DNA of 64,000 nt from Paraoerskovia sediminicola (GCF_030296575.1 NZ_AP027729.1:496001-560000), one strand, 5' to 3'. Positions 1-9,231 are shown, counted from the stretch's first letter. A program made the numbers and translations. Notes: generated by a model from the sequence alone, not told the origin.

Positions 1-1611
1 CTGGTTCGCCTGCGCGATCACGTAGCGGTCCTCGTCGTCCGCGGTCAGGTACTGGACGTCGTCCGTCACCTTGCCGTCGACGACCTTGCGGTACGGCGTC
101 TCGATGAACCCGAACGGGTTGATCCGTCCGTAGGACGCGAGCGAGCCGATGAGGCCGATGTTCGGGCCCTCAGGGGTCTCGATGGGGCACATGCGCCCGT
201 AGTGCGACGGGTGGACGTCACGGACCTCCATGCCGGCGCGGTCGCGGGACAGACCACCCGGGCCGAGCGCGGACAGGCGACGCTTGTGCGTCAGGCCCGC
301 GAGGGGGTTGTTCTGGTCCATGAACTGCGAGAGCTGCGACGTCCCGAAGAACTCCTTGATCGACGCCACGACCGGGCGGATGTTGATCAGGGTCTGCGGG
401 GTGATCGCCTCGACGTCCTGCGTGGTCATGCGCTCGCGCACCACGCGCTCCATCCGGGACAGGCCCGTGCGGACCTGGTTCTGGATGAGCTCGCCGACCG
501 CGCGGATGCGACGGTTGCCGAAGTGGTCGATGTCGTCCGTCTCGACGCGGACCTCGACGGGCTCGCCGTTCTTGGTGCCGGCCATCGTGGCCTTGTCGGC
601 GTGCAGCGACGCGAGGTACTTGATGGTCGCGACGATGTCCGTCACGGCCAGCGTCGAGGCGTCGAGCGGCGCGTCGACCCCGAGCTTCTTGTTGGCCTTG
701 TAGCGGCCGACCTTCGCGAGGTCGTAGCGCTTCGGGTTGAAGTAGAAGTTCTCGAGGAGCGAGCGGCCGGCCTCGACCGTGGGCGGCTCGCCCGGACGGA
801 TCTTGCGGTAGAGGTCGACGAGCGCCTCCTCCTCGGTGTGGACGTGGTCCTTCTCGAGGGTGTCCAGGATCGAGGGGAACTCGGCGAACTGCTCGCGGAT
901 GTCGGACTCGGTGAGCCCGAGCGCCTTCAGGAGCACCGTGACGGGCTGCTTGCGCTTGCGGTCGACTCGGACGCCGACGGCGTCGCGCTTGTCGATCTCG
1001 AACTCGAGCCACGCACCGCGCGACGGGATCATCTTCGCCGAGAAGATGTCCTTGTCGCTGGTCTTGTCCGGGACCCGCTCGAAGTACACGCCGGGCGAGC
1101 GGACGAGCTGCGACACGACGACGCGCTCGGTGCCGTTGATGATGAACGTGCCGCGCGAGGTCATGAGCGGGAAGTCGCCCATGAACACCGTCTGGCTCTT
1201 GATCTCACCGGTGGTGTAGTTCACGAACTCCGCGGTGACGAACAGCGGCGCGGCGTACGTGAAGTCCTTCTCCTTGCACTCCTCCGCCGAGTACTTCTCC
1301 GGCTCGAAGCGGTGGTCCGCGAAGGAGAGGGACATCGTCTGGCCGAAGTCCTCGATGGGCGAGAGCTCGGCGAAGATCTCCTCGAGCCCCGAGGTGGTCG
1401 GGACGTCCTGGCGGCCGGAGGCGTTCGCCGCGGCGACCCGCGCCCGCCAGGGGTCGCTGCCGAGGAGCCAGTCGAAGCTCTCGGTCTGCAGCCCGAGGAG
1501 GTCGGGGACCTCGAGGGGCTCGTGGATCTTGGCGAACGAGACGCGACGGGACGCGGTGCGGTTCGCGATGGCGTCGGCGGACGGTGCAGAAGGGATGCGC
1601 GAGGCAGCCAA
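1..1611 (-). CDS. rpoB: RNA polymerase beta subunit, N-terminal 537 residues (gene runs off the window)
   Basis: Catalytic beta subunit of RNA polymerase. The reverse strand reads in one frame from a TTG start at 1611 ([19 protein letters not shown]) to the window edge, which cuts the gene in the conserved [12 protein letters not shown] stretch. Early beta-subunit landmarks are visible, such as the segments [14 protein letters not shown] and [23 protein letters not shown] is chosen because GGAAGGA lies about 7 bases upstream and no in-frame ATG fits the family N-terminus. It sits downstream of rplJ-rplL as in other actinobacteria, but is separated by a terminator and has its own promoter. The rifampicin-binding region begins near or just beyond the truncation. 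Identity is certain. Confidence 0.97.
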   Translation of the reverse strand, partial: MAASRIPSAPSADAIANRTASRRVSFAKIHEPLEVPDLLGLQTESFDWLLGSDPWRARVAAANASGRQDVPTTSGLEEIFAELSPIEDFGQTMSLSFADHRFEPEKYSAEECKEKDFTYAAPLFVTAEFVNYTTGEIKSQTVFMGDFPLMTSRGTFIINGTERVVVSQLVRSPGVYFERVPDKTSDKDIFSAKMIPSRGAWLEFEIDKRDAVGVRVDRKRKQPVTVLLKALGLTESDIREQFAEFPSILDTLEKDHVHTEEEALVDLYRKIRPGEPPTVEAGRSLLENFYFNPKRYDLAKVGRYKANKKLGVDAPLDASTLAVTDIVATIKYLASLHADKATMAGTKNGEPVEVRVETDDIDHFGNRRIRAVGELIQNQVRTGLSRMERVVRERMTTQDVEAITPQTLINIRPVVASIKEFFGTSQLSQFMDQNNPLAGLTHKRRLSALGPGGLSRDRAGMEVRDVHPSHYGRMCPIETPEGPNIGLIGSLASYGRINPFGFIETPYRKVVDGKVTDDVQYLTADDEDRYVIAQANQ

Positions 1612-1763
1612 GAGGGGTCCTTCCCTGCGGATCGATGACACGCTGTACGCTGCGTGCCTGAAGGGTTCCGCAGTCCCGGACCGACCCGTCGCGCGAAGAA
1701 GCACGACGTGGGTTGGTGGGTGGGCTGGAGGAGGACCGTGGGCGCACGCGAGCGCAAAGCGAT

Positions 1764-1792
1764 AGCATACCCGGCAGACATAACAATGTCCA
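1764..1792 (-). promoter_or_regulatory. Predicted rpoB promoter
   Basis: On the reverse strand TGGACA (1787-1792) and TATGCT (1764-1769) are separated by exactly 17 bases, a good vegetative sigma pattern. Transcription would start near 1757 and give a leader of about 145 bases before the TTG start of rpoB. It lies inside the 356-base gap between rpoB and the rplL terminator; I see nothing else recognisable in 1612-1967. Confidence 0.6.
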
Positions 1793-1967
1793 CCGGTCGG
1801 TGCGAACGTCCTGGTGGCCGCCATATGCCGCCCAAGAGCTCTCCCGCCGCACGACCGTCCGACGAGCGGACTCGTCGAACCTGACGCGCTACGGGCAATA
1901 ACTACTCAGCCCTGCACCTTACCAGATGGTCGTGGTGCCGAGGACTGACGAGAGTTCGTGGAGACGG

Positions 1968-2005
1968 GACGAGGCCCGCACCCCGTGCAGGGTGCGGGCC
2001 TCGTC
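1968..2005 (-). terminator. Intrinsic terminator after rplL
   Basis: A perfect 16-base stem (1968-1983 with 1990-2005) closes a 6-base loop about 60 bases past the rplL stop. Such a strong hairpin should uncouple rplJL from rpoB. No clear U-run follows, as is usual in high-GC actinobacteria. Confidence 0.75.
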
Positions 2006-2066
2006 GCCGTCACGAGGGCCGCGTCACCGTGGTGACGCCGCCGTCAGAGTCGCCCGGAGGCGGACG

Positions 2067-2456
2067 TCACTTGAGGGTGACGGTGGCGCCGGCGCCCTCG
2101 AGGGCAGCCTTGGCCTTCTCGGCGGTCTCCTTGTTGGCGGCCTCGAGGACCGGCTTCGGAGCACCGTCGACGAGGTCCTTCGCCTCCTTCAGGCCGAGGC
2201 TCGTGAGGGCGCGCACCTCCTTGATGACCTGGATCTTCTTGTCGCCGACCGACTCGAGGACGACGTCGAACTCGTCCTTCTCCTCCTCGGCCTCGGCAGC
2301 GGCGCCGCCACCGGCAGCAGCCGGGGCAGCAGCGGCCACGGGGGCAGCAGCGGTGACGTCGAAGGTCTCCTCGAAGGCCTTCACGAACTCGGAGAGCTCG
2401 ATGAGGGTGAGCTCCTTGAAAGCGTCGAGCAGCTCGTCGTTGCTGAGCTTCGCCAT
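2067..2456 (-). CDS. rplL: 50S ribosomal protein L7/L12
   Basis: Stalk protein L7/L12, 129 residues, which recruits translation GTPases to the ribosome and binds as dimers to L10. The N-terminal dimerisation helices ([16 protein letters not shown]), the flexible Ala/Gly hinge (about residues 36-54) and the conserved C-terminal factor-binding domain ([20 protein letters not shown]) are all present. A GGAACG-like ribosome binding site precedes the ATG. It lies 123 bases downstream of rplJ in the same transcription unit. Length and order are normal for actinobacteria. Confidence 0.97.
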   Translation of the reverse strand: MAKLSNDELLDAFKELTLIELSEFVKAFEETFDVTAAAPVAAAAPAAAGGGAAAEAEEEKDEFDVVLESVGDKKIQVIKEVRALTSLGLKEAKDLVDGAPKPVLEAANKETAEKAKAALEGAGATVTLK

Positions 2457-2579
2457 GATGGCGTTCCTTTCGGTTGGTGCTGGTCGTCGACCCGGGACCG
2501 GGTCCGCACGAAGCAGGGGATTGAACTGTCTTGGGCAGTGAGCGTCGCTCGAGCCGTCCGGGGCGGGGCCCCGACCGGA

Positions 2580-3110
2580 TCAGGCTGCGGCGCTCTCCGA
2601 CTCCTGCTTCTGGCGCAGGGCATCGATGGCACGCGCGGCCTGGGCCGTGGGTGCCGTGAACAGGTAGGCCGCCTGGTACAGCTTCCCCTTCATTGCGCCG
2701 GCCAGCTTGGCCAGCAGGACCTCGCGGGACTCGAGGTCCGCGAGCTTGGTGACCTCGGCAGCGGTCAGGGCGCGCCCGTCGAGGACACCGCCCTTGATGA
2801 CCAGTGCCGGGTTCGCCTTGGCGAAGTCACGCAGACCCTTGGCAGCCTCGACCGGGTCACCGGTCACGAAGGCGATCGCCGAAGGGCCCTGGAGGTCGGC
2901 GTCGAAACCGTCGACACCCGCCTCCTTGGCCGCGATGGACGTCAGCGTGTTCTTCACCACGGCGTAGCTTGCGTTGCCGCTGAGCGACCGTCGCAGCTGC
3001 TTGAGCTGCGCGACGGTGAGCCCGCGGTACTCGGTCAGCACGGCCGCGTTCGACCCGCGGAACTTGTCCGAGAGCTCTGCGACTGCGGCTGCCTTGTCCG
3101 GCCTCGCCAT
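2580..3110 (-). CDS. rplJ: 50S ribosomal protein L10
   Basis: L10, 176 residues, anchors L7/L12 dimers to the large subunit and represses its own operon. The ATG at 3110 begins [19 protein letters not shown] and has GGAAGGA just upstream. The frame is open further upstream into a proline/valine-rich stretch, but that is the leader region and has no L10 similarity, so the shorter start is chosen. The C-terminal helix that binds L7/L12 ends in an Ala-rich tail. It forms an operon with rplL and has an attenuator-like hairpin in its leader. Confidence 0.96.
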   Translation of the reverse strand: MARPDKAAAVAELSDKFRGSNAAVLTEYRGLTVAQLKQLRRSLSGNASYAVVKNTLTSIAAKEAGVDGFDADLQGPSAIAFVTGDPVEAAKGLRDFAKANPALVIKGGVLDGRALTAAEVTKLADLESREVLLAKLAGAMKGKLYQAAYLFTAPTAQAARAIDALRQKQESESAAA

Positions 3111-3375
3111 GGCAATCCTTCCAGTGGTGGTGCCACCGGTCGCACGGGACGGAGGTCTCGTGCGGTCGAGCCCCTCACCAACGAGAAAGAGCCCCGCGCA
3201 GGCGGGGCTCTCGTGCGGGACGCCGTAGCGCCCCTCCGGGAACATCACCTGCGCTGGTCTCCGCTGCTGCGGGACTTCGGTCTGCGTCTGTCCGGGCCCG
3301 ATGTACATGGTGTTCTGTGCAGAACGTGGTGCATCGGGTTCCAGGCGCGCGCTGACGACCGGCGGTCTTGGGTAC
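3111..3375 (-). ncRNA. Putative L10 leader (autoregulatory mRNA leader of rplJ-rplL)
   Basis: The long leader between the predicted promoter and rplJ holds a strong hairpin and several G/C-rich paired stretches, as in the known L10-leader RNAs to which the L10-(L12)4 complex binds to repress rplJL. The position and hairpin are seen; the assignment to the L10-leader family is inferred from position. Covariance search with the Rfam L10_leader model would settle it. Confidence 0.5.
3188..3211 (-). terminator. Hairpin with T-rich tail in the rplJ leader (attenuator candidate)
   Basis: A perfect 10-base stem (3188-3197 with 3202-3211) with a 4-base loop GCAG is followed on the transcribed strand by TTTCTC. 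It lies about 80 bases before the rplJ start and after the predicted transcription start, so it could work as an attenuator. Confidence 0.5.
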
Positions 3376-3381
3376 GGACGA

Positions 3382-3410
3382 ACTCTACGGCATCGACGGC
3401 GAGACTCCAA
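3382..3410 (-). promoter_or_regulatory. Predicted rplJ-rplL promoter
   Basis: On the reverse strand TTGGAG (3405-3410) and TAGAGT (3382-3387) are 17 bases apart. TAGAGT is a good actinobacterial -10 box, the -35 match is partial. It would start the leader of about 265 bases. This lets rplJL be expressed independently of rplKA and of the protease module in between. Confidence 0.45.
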
Positions 3411-3444
3411 AATCGCTCCCCGCCCCCGCCCCGCCCCGGGCACT

Positions 3445-3474
3445 GGCACGGGCACGGGCACGGGCACGGGCAGG
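3445..3474. repeat. Five-copy GGCACG hexanucleotide repeat
   Basis: Four exact GGCACG units followed by GGCAGG lie between the stop of the CHAT gene (3498) and the rplJ promoter. No coding role is seen. Slippage-prone. Confidence 0.8.
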
Positions 3475-3497
3475 GACCGCCGACCATGGACCTCGGC

Positions 3498-6089
3498 CTA
3501 CGAGGCGCGGTGCCGCAACGGACCGAAGCACACGAGCGGCACCGGCTCCACGGAGGCGGGGAGCGCCGCAGCGAGCGCCACGTCGGGCACGTCACCGGCC
3601 GCCAGCCTCCCGTGGAGCTCGGGCATCACCGCGGCAGCGACGTCGTCCCGCAACGGCGCCACCGCAGCGATCACCGCGCTCGCACCCAGCCTCAGGAAGG
3701 CGCTCTTGAGCCCGAGGACCTCGCCACCGACCCGCCGCGTCGACCGCCCCACCTCGCACGCCGAGAGCACGACGACGGCTCCCTCGACCGCCGCGCCCTC
3801 GAGCTCGTGGGCGAACAGCTCGCCGTCCGCCAGCCGGACGGACGAGAAGAGCGGGTTGTCCGGGACGTGGGTGCCGTGCGCCGCGAGGTGGATCACGCTG
3901 GCGCCCGGCATCGCCGCGCGCGTCGCCGCGCACGTCGCGGCAGCGTCCTGGAGGCGCGTGGCAGCCGGCCACCGGGCAGCGACGGCCCGGACCTCCGCGT
4001 TCGCGTGCTCGAGCTGTGGCCCCGCGACCGCGAGGACGCTCCGGGCGTCGTCGACGGCCAGGGACTCCCCGGGCGGACCCGACCGTGCCAAGGTCGTCCA
4101 GGAGTTGACGCTCGTGGGAAGACCGGCACGGGAGGGCAGCGCGCCCCAGGGGAGCTGGAGCAGGACGTCGCGGGCGACGACATGGAGCCGCTCGACGTGC
4201 GTCGCTCCCATGGCGGCGAGCACACCCCGGTCGATCCTGTCGAGGCTGCGGTCCAGCGAGGCACGGGCGACACCCCTGATCGCCTCGGGCAGCCGCGCGT
4301 CCGCCAGCGCTCCCAGGTCGGCGCTCGCCCGGCGGACGGCGTCGAGGACGCCCTCGAGCGGGCCCAGGTCCCGCATCCGCACACCGTCACCGTCGACCAT
4401 GATCCCGACGAGTCGGCCACCCATCTGCAGGAGGTCGAGGACGGCGGCGCCCGGCTCGTCCCGGAGCGCGTCCGTGAGCGCCCGGGCGGTAAGCGCCACG
4501 ACCTCGACCTGATCACTCTTCGCACCCCACCCGGCCGCCCTCGCCTGGTCCTGGCAGGCCCGGGCCTCGCGGAACAGCGCGTCACGCTCTGCGGAGACCA
4601 CGTCGCCGGGCCCGAGGGCCCGGGCACGCTCGAGGAGCTCCCTCGCGCGGGTCACGAGCTGCGCCCGGCGCTCGTCCTCGGGTCCCGAGACGGCGCCTCC
4701 GCGCGCGAAGGTCGCACGACCGCGCTCGACGGCGTCGAAGACGGCCGCGCCGCGCCCGGTCGCCAGCGCCGCCCGGACGTCGACGTGCTGGAGGTGGACC
4801 CCGTGCGCGGCCGCGGCGGTCACCGCGTCGACCGAGCCGAGACGCGCTCGCTGGGCGGCCAGGGCAGCGTGTCCACGGCGTACCGCCTGGAGCCCACGCC
4901 GCCGCTCCCCCGCCGCGAACCAGACCGACGCCCTGACCGCCTCGTGCTCGATGCGCAACGAGAGCGGCGCCCGGCGCGGGTCGGTCCGGACCCCGGACAG
5001 CGCCTCCTGCGCCTCGCCGACGCGACCGGCGCGGACGAGCGCGTCGGCCCGCAGCAGCCTCGCCGGCAGAGAGACCGCCGACTCGGCCACCCCGAGCTCG
5101 TCCGCCCGTGCCGCGAGCGCCTCCGCCGCGCGCGCCACCCGGCCGAGCGTCGGTGCCTGAGCGGGCGAACCGGCGGCGCCCGCCATCACGGCCCGGAGCT
5201 CCACGAGCTCCGCGCGCAGCGCCCACGCCGCGTTCCCCTGGGTCGTGAAGGCTCGGCGGGCCCGCTGCGCCAGCCGGCGGGCCCGCTGCGGCTGCTCGAG
5301 GTCGAGCGCGCACCGGGCGCGGTCGAGATCGACCTGCGCCCGCTCGATCCGCGTCCGCGTGCCCTGCAGCGCCTCGGCCGCGAGGTCGAGCTGAACCATC
5401 GCGTCGGTCACGAGGCCCGCCTCGTACAGGACCCTCGAGCGGTCGAGCGCCGCGACCGCCTCCGGCCGCTCCCCTGGAGCGATCCGCGCGGCATCCTCCA
5501 TCGCTCGCAGGGCTGCCGCCAGGTCGCCGCGGAGGAACTCCAGGTAGCCCAGGTTGTGCCCTGCCTTGGCCTCGATCGACCGGTCCCCGACCTGGCGGCT
5601 GTGGTGGAGGGCCGCCTCGAGATCGGCGGCTGCGAGCGCCAGCTCGCCCTGCTCCAACCGCAGCGCACCCCGGTTCAGCAGGAGGACCGCGAGATCGAGC
5701 GTGCTCTCACCCCCGAGCACCGACGTCGCCTCGTCCAGCTCCCGGAGCGCCGTGCGCACGTCGCCCGAGCGCAGGTGCAGGAGCCCGCGCTGCCCTCGCA
5801 CCGCGACGAGCAGCGTGCGGTCACCCCCGCAGAGCCGCTCCGCCTCGTCGAGCTCGCCGAGCGCCGGGTCGAGGTGTCCGTCCGTCTCGAAGCGGGCGAG
5901 CGCCGCGCCGATGGTGCTGCGGACCCGCAGGCGGCGGGCGTCGGCGTCGTGCTGGACCGCCACACCGCTCCGGTCGAGCGACCGCAGCACCGAGCAGTAG
6001 CCGCGGAGAGCCGCCGGCATCCGTCCCGCCTGCAGCGCCAGGTGCGCGGCGTCGTACGTCGCCTGCGCCTGAGCGAGCCCTCGGTCCAC
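3498..6089 (-). CDS. TPR-CHAT caspase-like protease
   Basis: 863 residues, no signal peptide or membrane segment, so probably cytoplasmic. The first 450 or so residues are helical repeats of TPR type (for example GLLHLRSGDVRTALRELDEA and LGYLEFLRGDLAAALRAME). The C-terminal third is a CHAT domain of the caspase/separase clan: the catalytic His lies in HLAAHGTH (about residue 738) and the catalytic Cys in VVLSACEVG (about 778), and both are intact. The GTG start at 6089 lies 22 bases past the likely stop of the subtilase gene. It is the last gene of a four-gene unit sigma-TTR-subtilase-CHAT. TPR-CHAT proteins act in other systems as proteases switched on by a sensor (for example with type III-E CRISPR effectors); the substrate and trigger here are unknown. 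Confidence 0.85.
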   Translation of the reverse strand: MDRGLAQAQATYDAAHLALQAGRMPAALRGYCSVLRSLDRSGVAVQHDADARRLRVRSTIGAALARFETDGHLDPALGELDEAERLCGGDRTLLVAVRGQRGLLHLRSGDVRTALRELDEATSVLGGESTLDLAVLLLNRGALRLEQGELALAAADLEAALHHSRQVGDRSIEAKAGHNLGYLEFLRGDLAAALRAMEDAARIAPGERPEAVAALDRSRVLYEAGLVTDAMVQLDLAAEALQGTRTRIERAQVDLDRARCALDLEQPQRARRLAQRARRAFTTQGNAAWALRAELVELRAVMAGAAGSPAQAPTLGRVARAAEALAARADELGVAESAVSLPARLLRADALVRAGRVGEAQEALSGVRTDPRRAPLSLRIEHEAVRASVWFAAGERRRGLQAVRRGHAALAAQRARLGSVDAVTAAAAHGVHLQHVDVRAALATGRGAAVFDAVERGRATFARGGAVSGPEDERRAQLVTRARELLERARALGPGDVVSAERDALFREARACQDQARAAGWGAKSDQVEVVALTARALTDALRDEPGAAVLDLLQMGGRLVGIMVDGDGVRMRDLGPLEGVLDAVRRASADLGALADARLPEAIRGVARASLDRSLDRIDRGVLAAMGATHVERLHVVARDVLLQLPWGALPSRAGLPTSVNSWTTLARSGPPGESLAVDDARSVLAVAGPQLEHANAEVRAVAARWPAATRLQDAAATCAATRAAMPGASVIHLAAHGTHVPDNPLFSSVRLADGELFAHELEGAAVEGAVVVLSACEVGRSTRRVGGEVLGLKSAFLRLGASAVIAAVAPLRDDVAAAVMPELHGRLAAGDVPDVALAAALPASVEPVPLVCFGPLRHRAS

Positions 6090-6110
6090 CCCGCCACGGT
6101 ACGGCGTCCG

Positions 6111-7975
6111 TCAGTCGGGGACGAGGCCGGTCGCCTCGCTGACCGCCCCCAGAGCCGCCGGCAGCGCTCAGGGGCGCCGGGCCTCGCCCCCGCACCACCG
6201 TCGCCGGGACGGACCTCGATCCCCTCTCCCTCGGCAGGGCCGCCCCGCGCGAGGATCAGCGCGGCGAGCTCGCCGCCGAGCACCGGCGCAGCGAACGAGG
6301 TGCCGCTCCAGACCGCGAACCCGCCCTGGAAGCCCTCGGGATCGATCGTCGCCCGCTCGCCGCGCCCCCAGAGCTCGGGCACGCTCCGGCTGGGCGCCAC
6401 CGCGCCGTCGATCGTCGTCGGGGCCGTGCTGACCACCGCCGAGCCGGTCCGCAGGCACGTGATCCAGGGACCGTCGTTGCTGAAGAGCGCGGTCGTGCCG
6501 TCGGGGTTCAGCGCACCGACGGCGAGGACCGGTGGGACGTCCCGGTCCAGGCGGTCCGGGTCGACGACGGTGGGCACGGTGCCGCGCCGGTCGATCCGGG
6601 GCGCGAAGGCCGCCGGGTACATCGGCCGCGTCTGCCCGTCGTTGCCGGACGACGCCACGACGAGCACCCCGTAGCGGCGCAGCGCATCGATGACCTCCCG
6701 GAAGGGTGCGTCGAACTCCGCGTCCTCCGGTCGCTCGTGGTAGTAGCCGAGCGACAGGACGAGCACGTCGACGGGAGCGTAGCCGTCTCGCCCGAGCAGA
6801 CCGAGGACGTGGCGCAGCAGCACGCGGCGCAGCGACCGGAGCAGGTCACGCTCGGGGACGATCCCGGACCCGCCGTAGAGGCGCGGCGCGAGGATCAGCG
6901 CGTCCGGGCACGCCTGGTGGATCAGTCCGGCGATGAAGGTCCCGTGACCCGCCACGGGATCGAGCGGGCCGGTCAGGGGCGAGAGCGACACGCCCCCGAC
7001 CTCGGGGTCCTCGTAGGCGTGCTCCGGGACGGGGCACAGACCGACCGGCTCACCGAGGACCGTCGGGTCCCGCACGACGACGGCCCCGCCGGTCCGGTCG
7101 TCGAACCACGGGTGCGCGCCGACCCCGGTGTCGAGGGCCACGACGACCGGGCGCCGGGCGCCCGAGCGCGCCGTCACGTCGTCGACGTCCGCGTCCGCAG
7201 GGGTCTGGGTCTCGAGGGTCCGGTGCGGCGCCGAGCCCACCCAGGCGACCGGCGAACGTCCGCCCGAGCCGGCGACGGCGTACTCGCCGAGGCCGGTGAG
7301 CGGGTGACCCGCGGTCATCGGGTGGCCCGCTGTCATGGGGTGACCCGCGGTCATCGGGTGGCCCGCTGTCATGGGGTGACCCGCGGTCATCGGGTTGCCC
7401 TGGAGGAACGGGGCGGGCCGGACGAACATCGACGGCTGGACCGCGGGCTGGCCCCCGACGAACGCGCCGGTCGCCGGGACCACGACGTGGTCGAGGACGA
7501 CCCGCGGGCTGCGATCGTCGTCCGGACAGAGCCGACCCCGCACGGCGTCGAGGAGGTCCCAGGCGTCCGGGAGCGCGCCGCCCTCGCCGGGCAGCCTGCC
7601 GAGGGTGAGAGCGAGCCCGAAGACCTGGCGCAGGTCCTCCTCGACGTCTGCCGGGAGCTCGGCGCGACGGAGCAGCTCGAGGTCGTCGGCGGACGCCGGG
7701 TCGACCTCCACCGAGAAGCCCAGCCGCTCGGCCGCTCGGCGCAGCCAGCGCAGCGACACGGACTCCCGACCGACGCCGTCCGGCAGCTCGTCAGGATCGA
7801 CCGAGACGAGGAGCCGGTCGCCGACGTACCAGGTCGGGTCGGGCGAAGCCTGTCGACCGGTACGACGCGCGGCGTACGGGTCGAGGGTCCTGGTGCGCCA
7901 CGCGAGGTGCCTCGGGTCGTCCCCGCCGCCGCGCCGTCCGCCGTCCCCCGCAGGTCTCTTCGGGTCCGCCGCCAT
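6111..7975 (-). CDS. Subtilisin-family (S8) serine protease, probable one-base frameshift near its 3' end
   Basis: About 620 residues. The subtilase triad is complete: Asp in VVALDTGVG (about 282), His in GHGTFIAG (about 344) and Ser in SGTSFAAP (about 560), with the oxyanion Asn in ASSGNDG (about 445). There is no signal peptide, so it should act inside the cell, unusual for the family. Residues 195-225 are five copies of a PMTAGH hexapeptide between an N-terminal domain and the protease. ATG at 7975 overlaps the upstream stop (TGATG). As read, the frame runs on to 5675 through the CHAT gene. A one-base insertion near 6160 instead gives a natural tail, ALGAVSEATGLVPD, and a stop at 6111, just before the CHAT start. 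A stop at 6168 is the other option. Confidence 0.75.
7302..7391 (-). repeat. Five 18-base tandem repeats inside the subtilase gene
   Basis: Five units of 18 bases encode the hexapeptide MTAGHP. The units alternate between two DNA versions (A-B-A-B-A), so the array probably grew by duplicating a 36-base pair of units. Changes in unit number would keep the reading frame. Confidence 0.9.
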
Positions 7976-8457
7976 CAGAGCTCGACCACCGGAGTGCTGA
8001 CCGCGGGCTCGCCCGCATGGGCCGGCACGACGATGCTCGCCGCGCCGTGGGGGACCTCCTCGAGGACGAAGCGACCGTCCTCGTCGGAGGACGTCCGCAC
8101 GACCCCGTCCGGGCGGTGGAGCTCGACCGCGAACCCACCACCGGGGGCGACCCACCCGTCGACACGCACCCCGTCACCCGCGGGCCCGATCGTGATCATC
8201 ACCGTGAGCCGCTCGGACGTGAAGGTGATCGTCCGGGCCTCGACCGGGGCGTCCGACCGGGCGCCCACGAGCGGACCGCTGCCGACCAGGTTCATCATCT
8301 CGGTCTCGAGTGCCGCGATCGTCATGGCGAACGCCGACCTCTCGGCGACGCCGCGCGGCACCGGGTCGAGGACCGCGTAGAGCTCGCGGACGGCGGCGAG
8401 GGTCGCCACGTCGCACGCGTCCATGGGGGCACCTGCATCGAGCTCGTCGTCGATCAT
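7975..8457 (-). CDS. Small protein with C-terminal transthyretin/carboxypeptidase-regulatory-like fold
   Basis: 160 residues. The N-terminal half is helical and acidic. The C-terminal half (VDGWVAPGGGFAVELHRPDG, then TSSDEDGRFVLEEVPHG) has the alternating strands and the DEDGRF turn typical of carboxypeptidase-regulatory or SpaA-like beta-sandwich domains. No signal peptide or cysteine is seen. Its ATG overlaps the sigma-factor stop by four bases (ATGA) and its stop overlaps the subtilase start, so the three are translationally coupled. It may be an adaptor or sensor linking sigma factor and protease; that role is inferred from position only. Confidence 0.7.
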   Translation of the reverse strand: MIDDELDAGAPMDACDVATLAAVRELYAVLDPVPRGVAERSAFAMTIAALETEMMNLVGSGPLVGARSDAPVEARTITFTSERLTVMITIGPAGDGVRVDGWVAPGGGFAVELHRPDGVVRTSSDEDGRFVLEEVPHGAASIVVPAHAGEPAVSTPVVEL

Positions 8458-9095
8458 GACTGCCCCTCCTGTCCCGCAGCCGTCCCCCGCAGGGCCGTCC
8501 GTAGCTTCGCGAGACACCGCCCGCGCGTCGAGCCGATGCTGCCCACCGGCATCCCCACCGCCTCCGAGATCGCCCGGTAGTCGGGGCGGTCGGCCATCGA
8601 CACGAGCCGCAGCAACGTCCGGCACCGCTCGGGGAGCGTCGCGAGCGCGTCCCACAGCGCGCGGTCCCGCTCGTCGCGGAGCACCAGGTCGGCGGGTCCC
8701 GAGGTGTCGTCGACGAGCTCCCGGGGCGGGCCCGTCGGGTCGTCGTCCGGCAGCGGCGCCGAGGCGCGCTCCGCGGTGCGGTGCCGGCGGACGACGTCCC
8801 ACGCGGTGCGCTTCGTGGTGATCAGGAGCCACTTGAGCGTGGCCATCGGCTCCTCGATCGTGTCCACGTGCCGGACGAGCGCGACCCAGGTCGACTGCAC
8901 GACGTCGTCGGCGAGCTCCCGCGGGGTTCCCTGCGACCGAGCCGTGTGCCAGAGGAGCGGCGTCGCCTCCCGGACGAACGCGTCGAGAGCCGTCGGGTCG
9001 CCCGACCGGTAGCGGACGACGGCGTACGCCGCGCGGTCACCCAGCGTCGACCCGTGCCCCGGCGCCTCGATCGCGTCGTGGGTGTGCTCCGTCAT
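8454..9095 (-). CDS. ECF-type RNA polymerase sigma factor
   Basis: 213 residues. Region 2 is recognisable in residues 35-105 (LADDVVQSTWVALVRHVD, then the WLLITTKRTAWDVVRRHR helix) and region 4 in about 140-205 (LWDALATLPERCRTLLRLVS and the helix-turn-helix VGMPVGSIGSTRGRCLAKLR). An ATG with GGAGG six bases upstream fixes the start. It is the first gene of the unit with the TTR-like protein, the subtilase and the CHAT protease. No membrane anti-sigma gene is adjacent, unlike most ECF loci, so activity may be controlled by the downstream proteins, perhaps by proteolysis (inference). Confidence 0.88.
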   Translation of the reverse strand: MTEHTHDAIEAPGHGSTLGDRAAYAVVRYRSGDPTALDAFVREATPLLWHTARSQGTPRELADDVVQSTWVALVRHVDTIEEPMATLKWLLITTKRTAWDVVRRHRTAERASAPLPDDDPTGPPRELVDDTSGPADLVLRDERDRALWDALATLPERCRTLLRLVSMADRPDYRAISEAVGMPVGSIGSTRGRCLAKLRTALRGTAAGQEGQS

Positions 9096-9202
9096 GGCAC
9101 CTCCGGTCCGCCTCGCCGATCCTGTGCGCAGGGCGCGAGCCACGGGACGACGGCGTCGTCCGGCCCGGTCGTCCGCGCGACGACAGCTGCCCTGTCGCAC
9201 CG

Positions 9203-9231
9203 ATCGTATGGCCACGGGCCTCCCGGCGACA
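9203..9231 (-). promoter_or_regulatory. Possible promoter of the sigma-protease module
   Basis: TGTCGC (9226-9231) and TACGAT (9203-9208) on the reverse strand are 17 bases apart and lie about 110 bases before the sigma-factor start. The match is modest. Of the 282-base gap 9096-9377, this is the only promoter-like element I noticed. Confidence 0.3.

Noticed and set aside
202..1638. Long plus-strand open frames antisense to rpoB and elsewhere, up to over 2000 codons opposite the giant surface gene
   Set aside because: They mirror real genes on the other strand, are rich in Arg, Asp, Gly and Pro, contain no domain, and arise from the high GC content that removes stop codons.
2580..3467. 295-residue extended L10 frame starting with a Pro-Val repeat
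   Set aside because: The extension translates the leader and the hexanucleotide repeat; the L10 fold and ribosome binding site fit the start at 3110.
7302..7391. CRISPR-like array
   Set aside because: Units are 18 bases without spacers and encode a hexapeptide in a protease gene.
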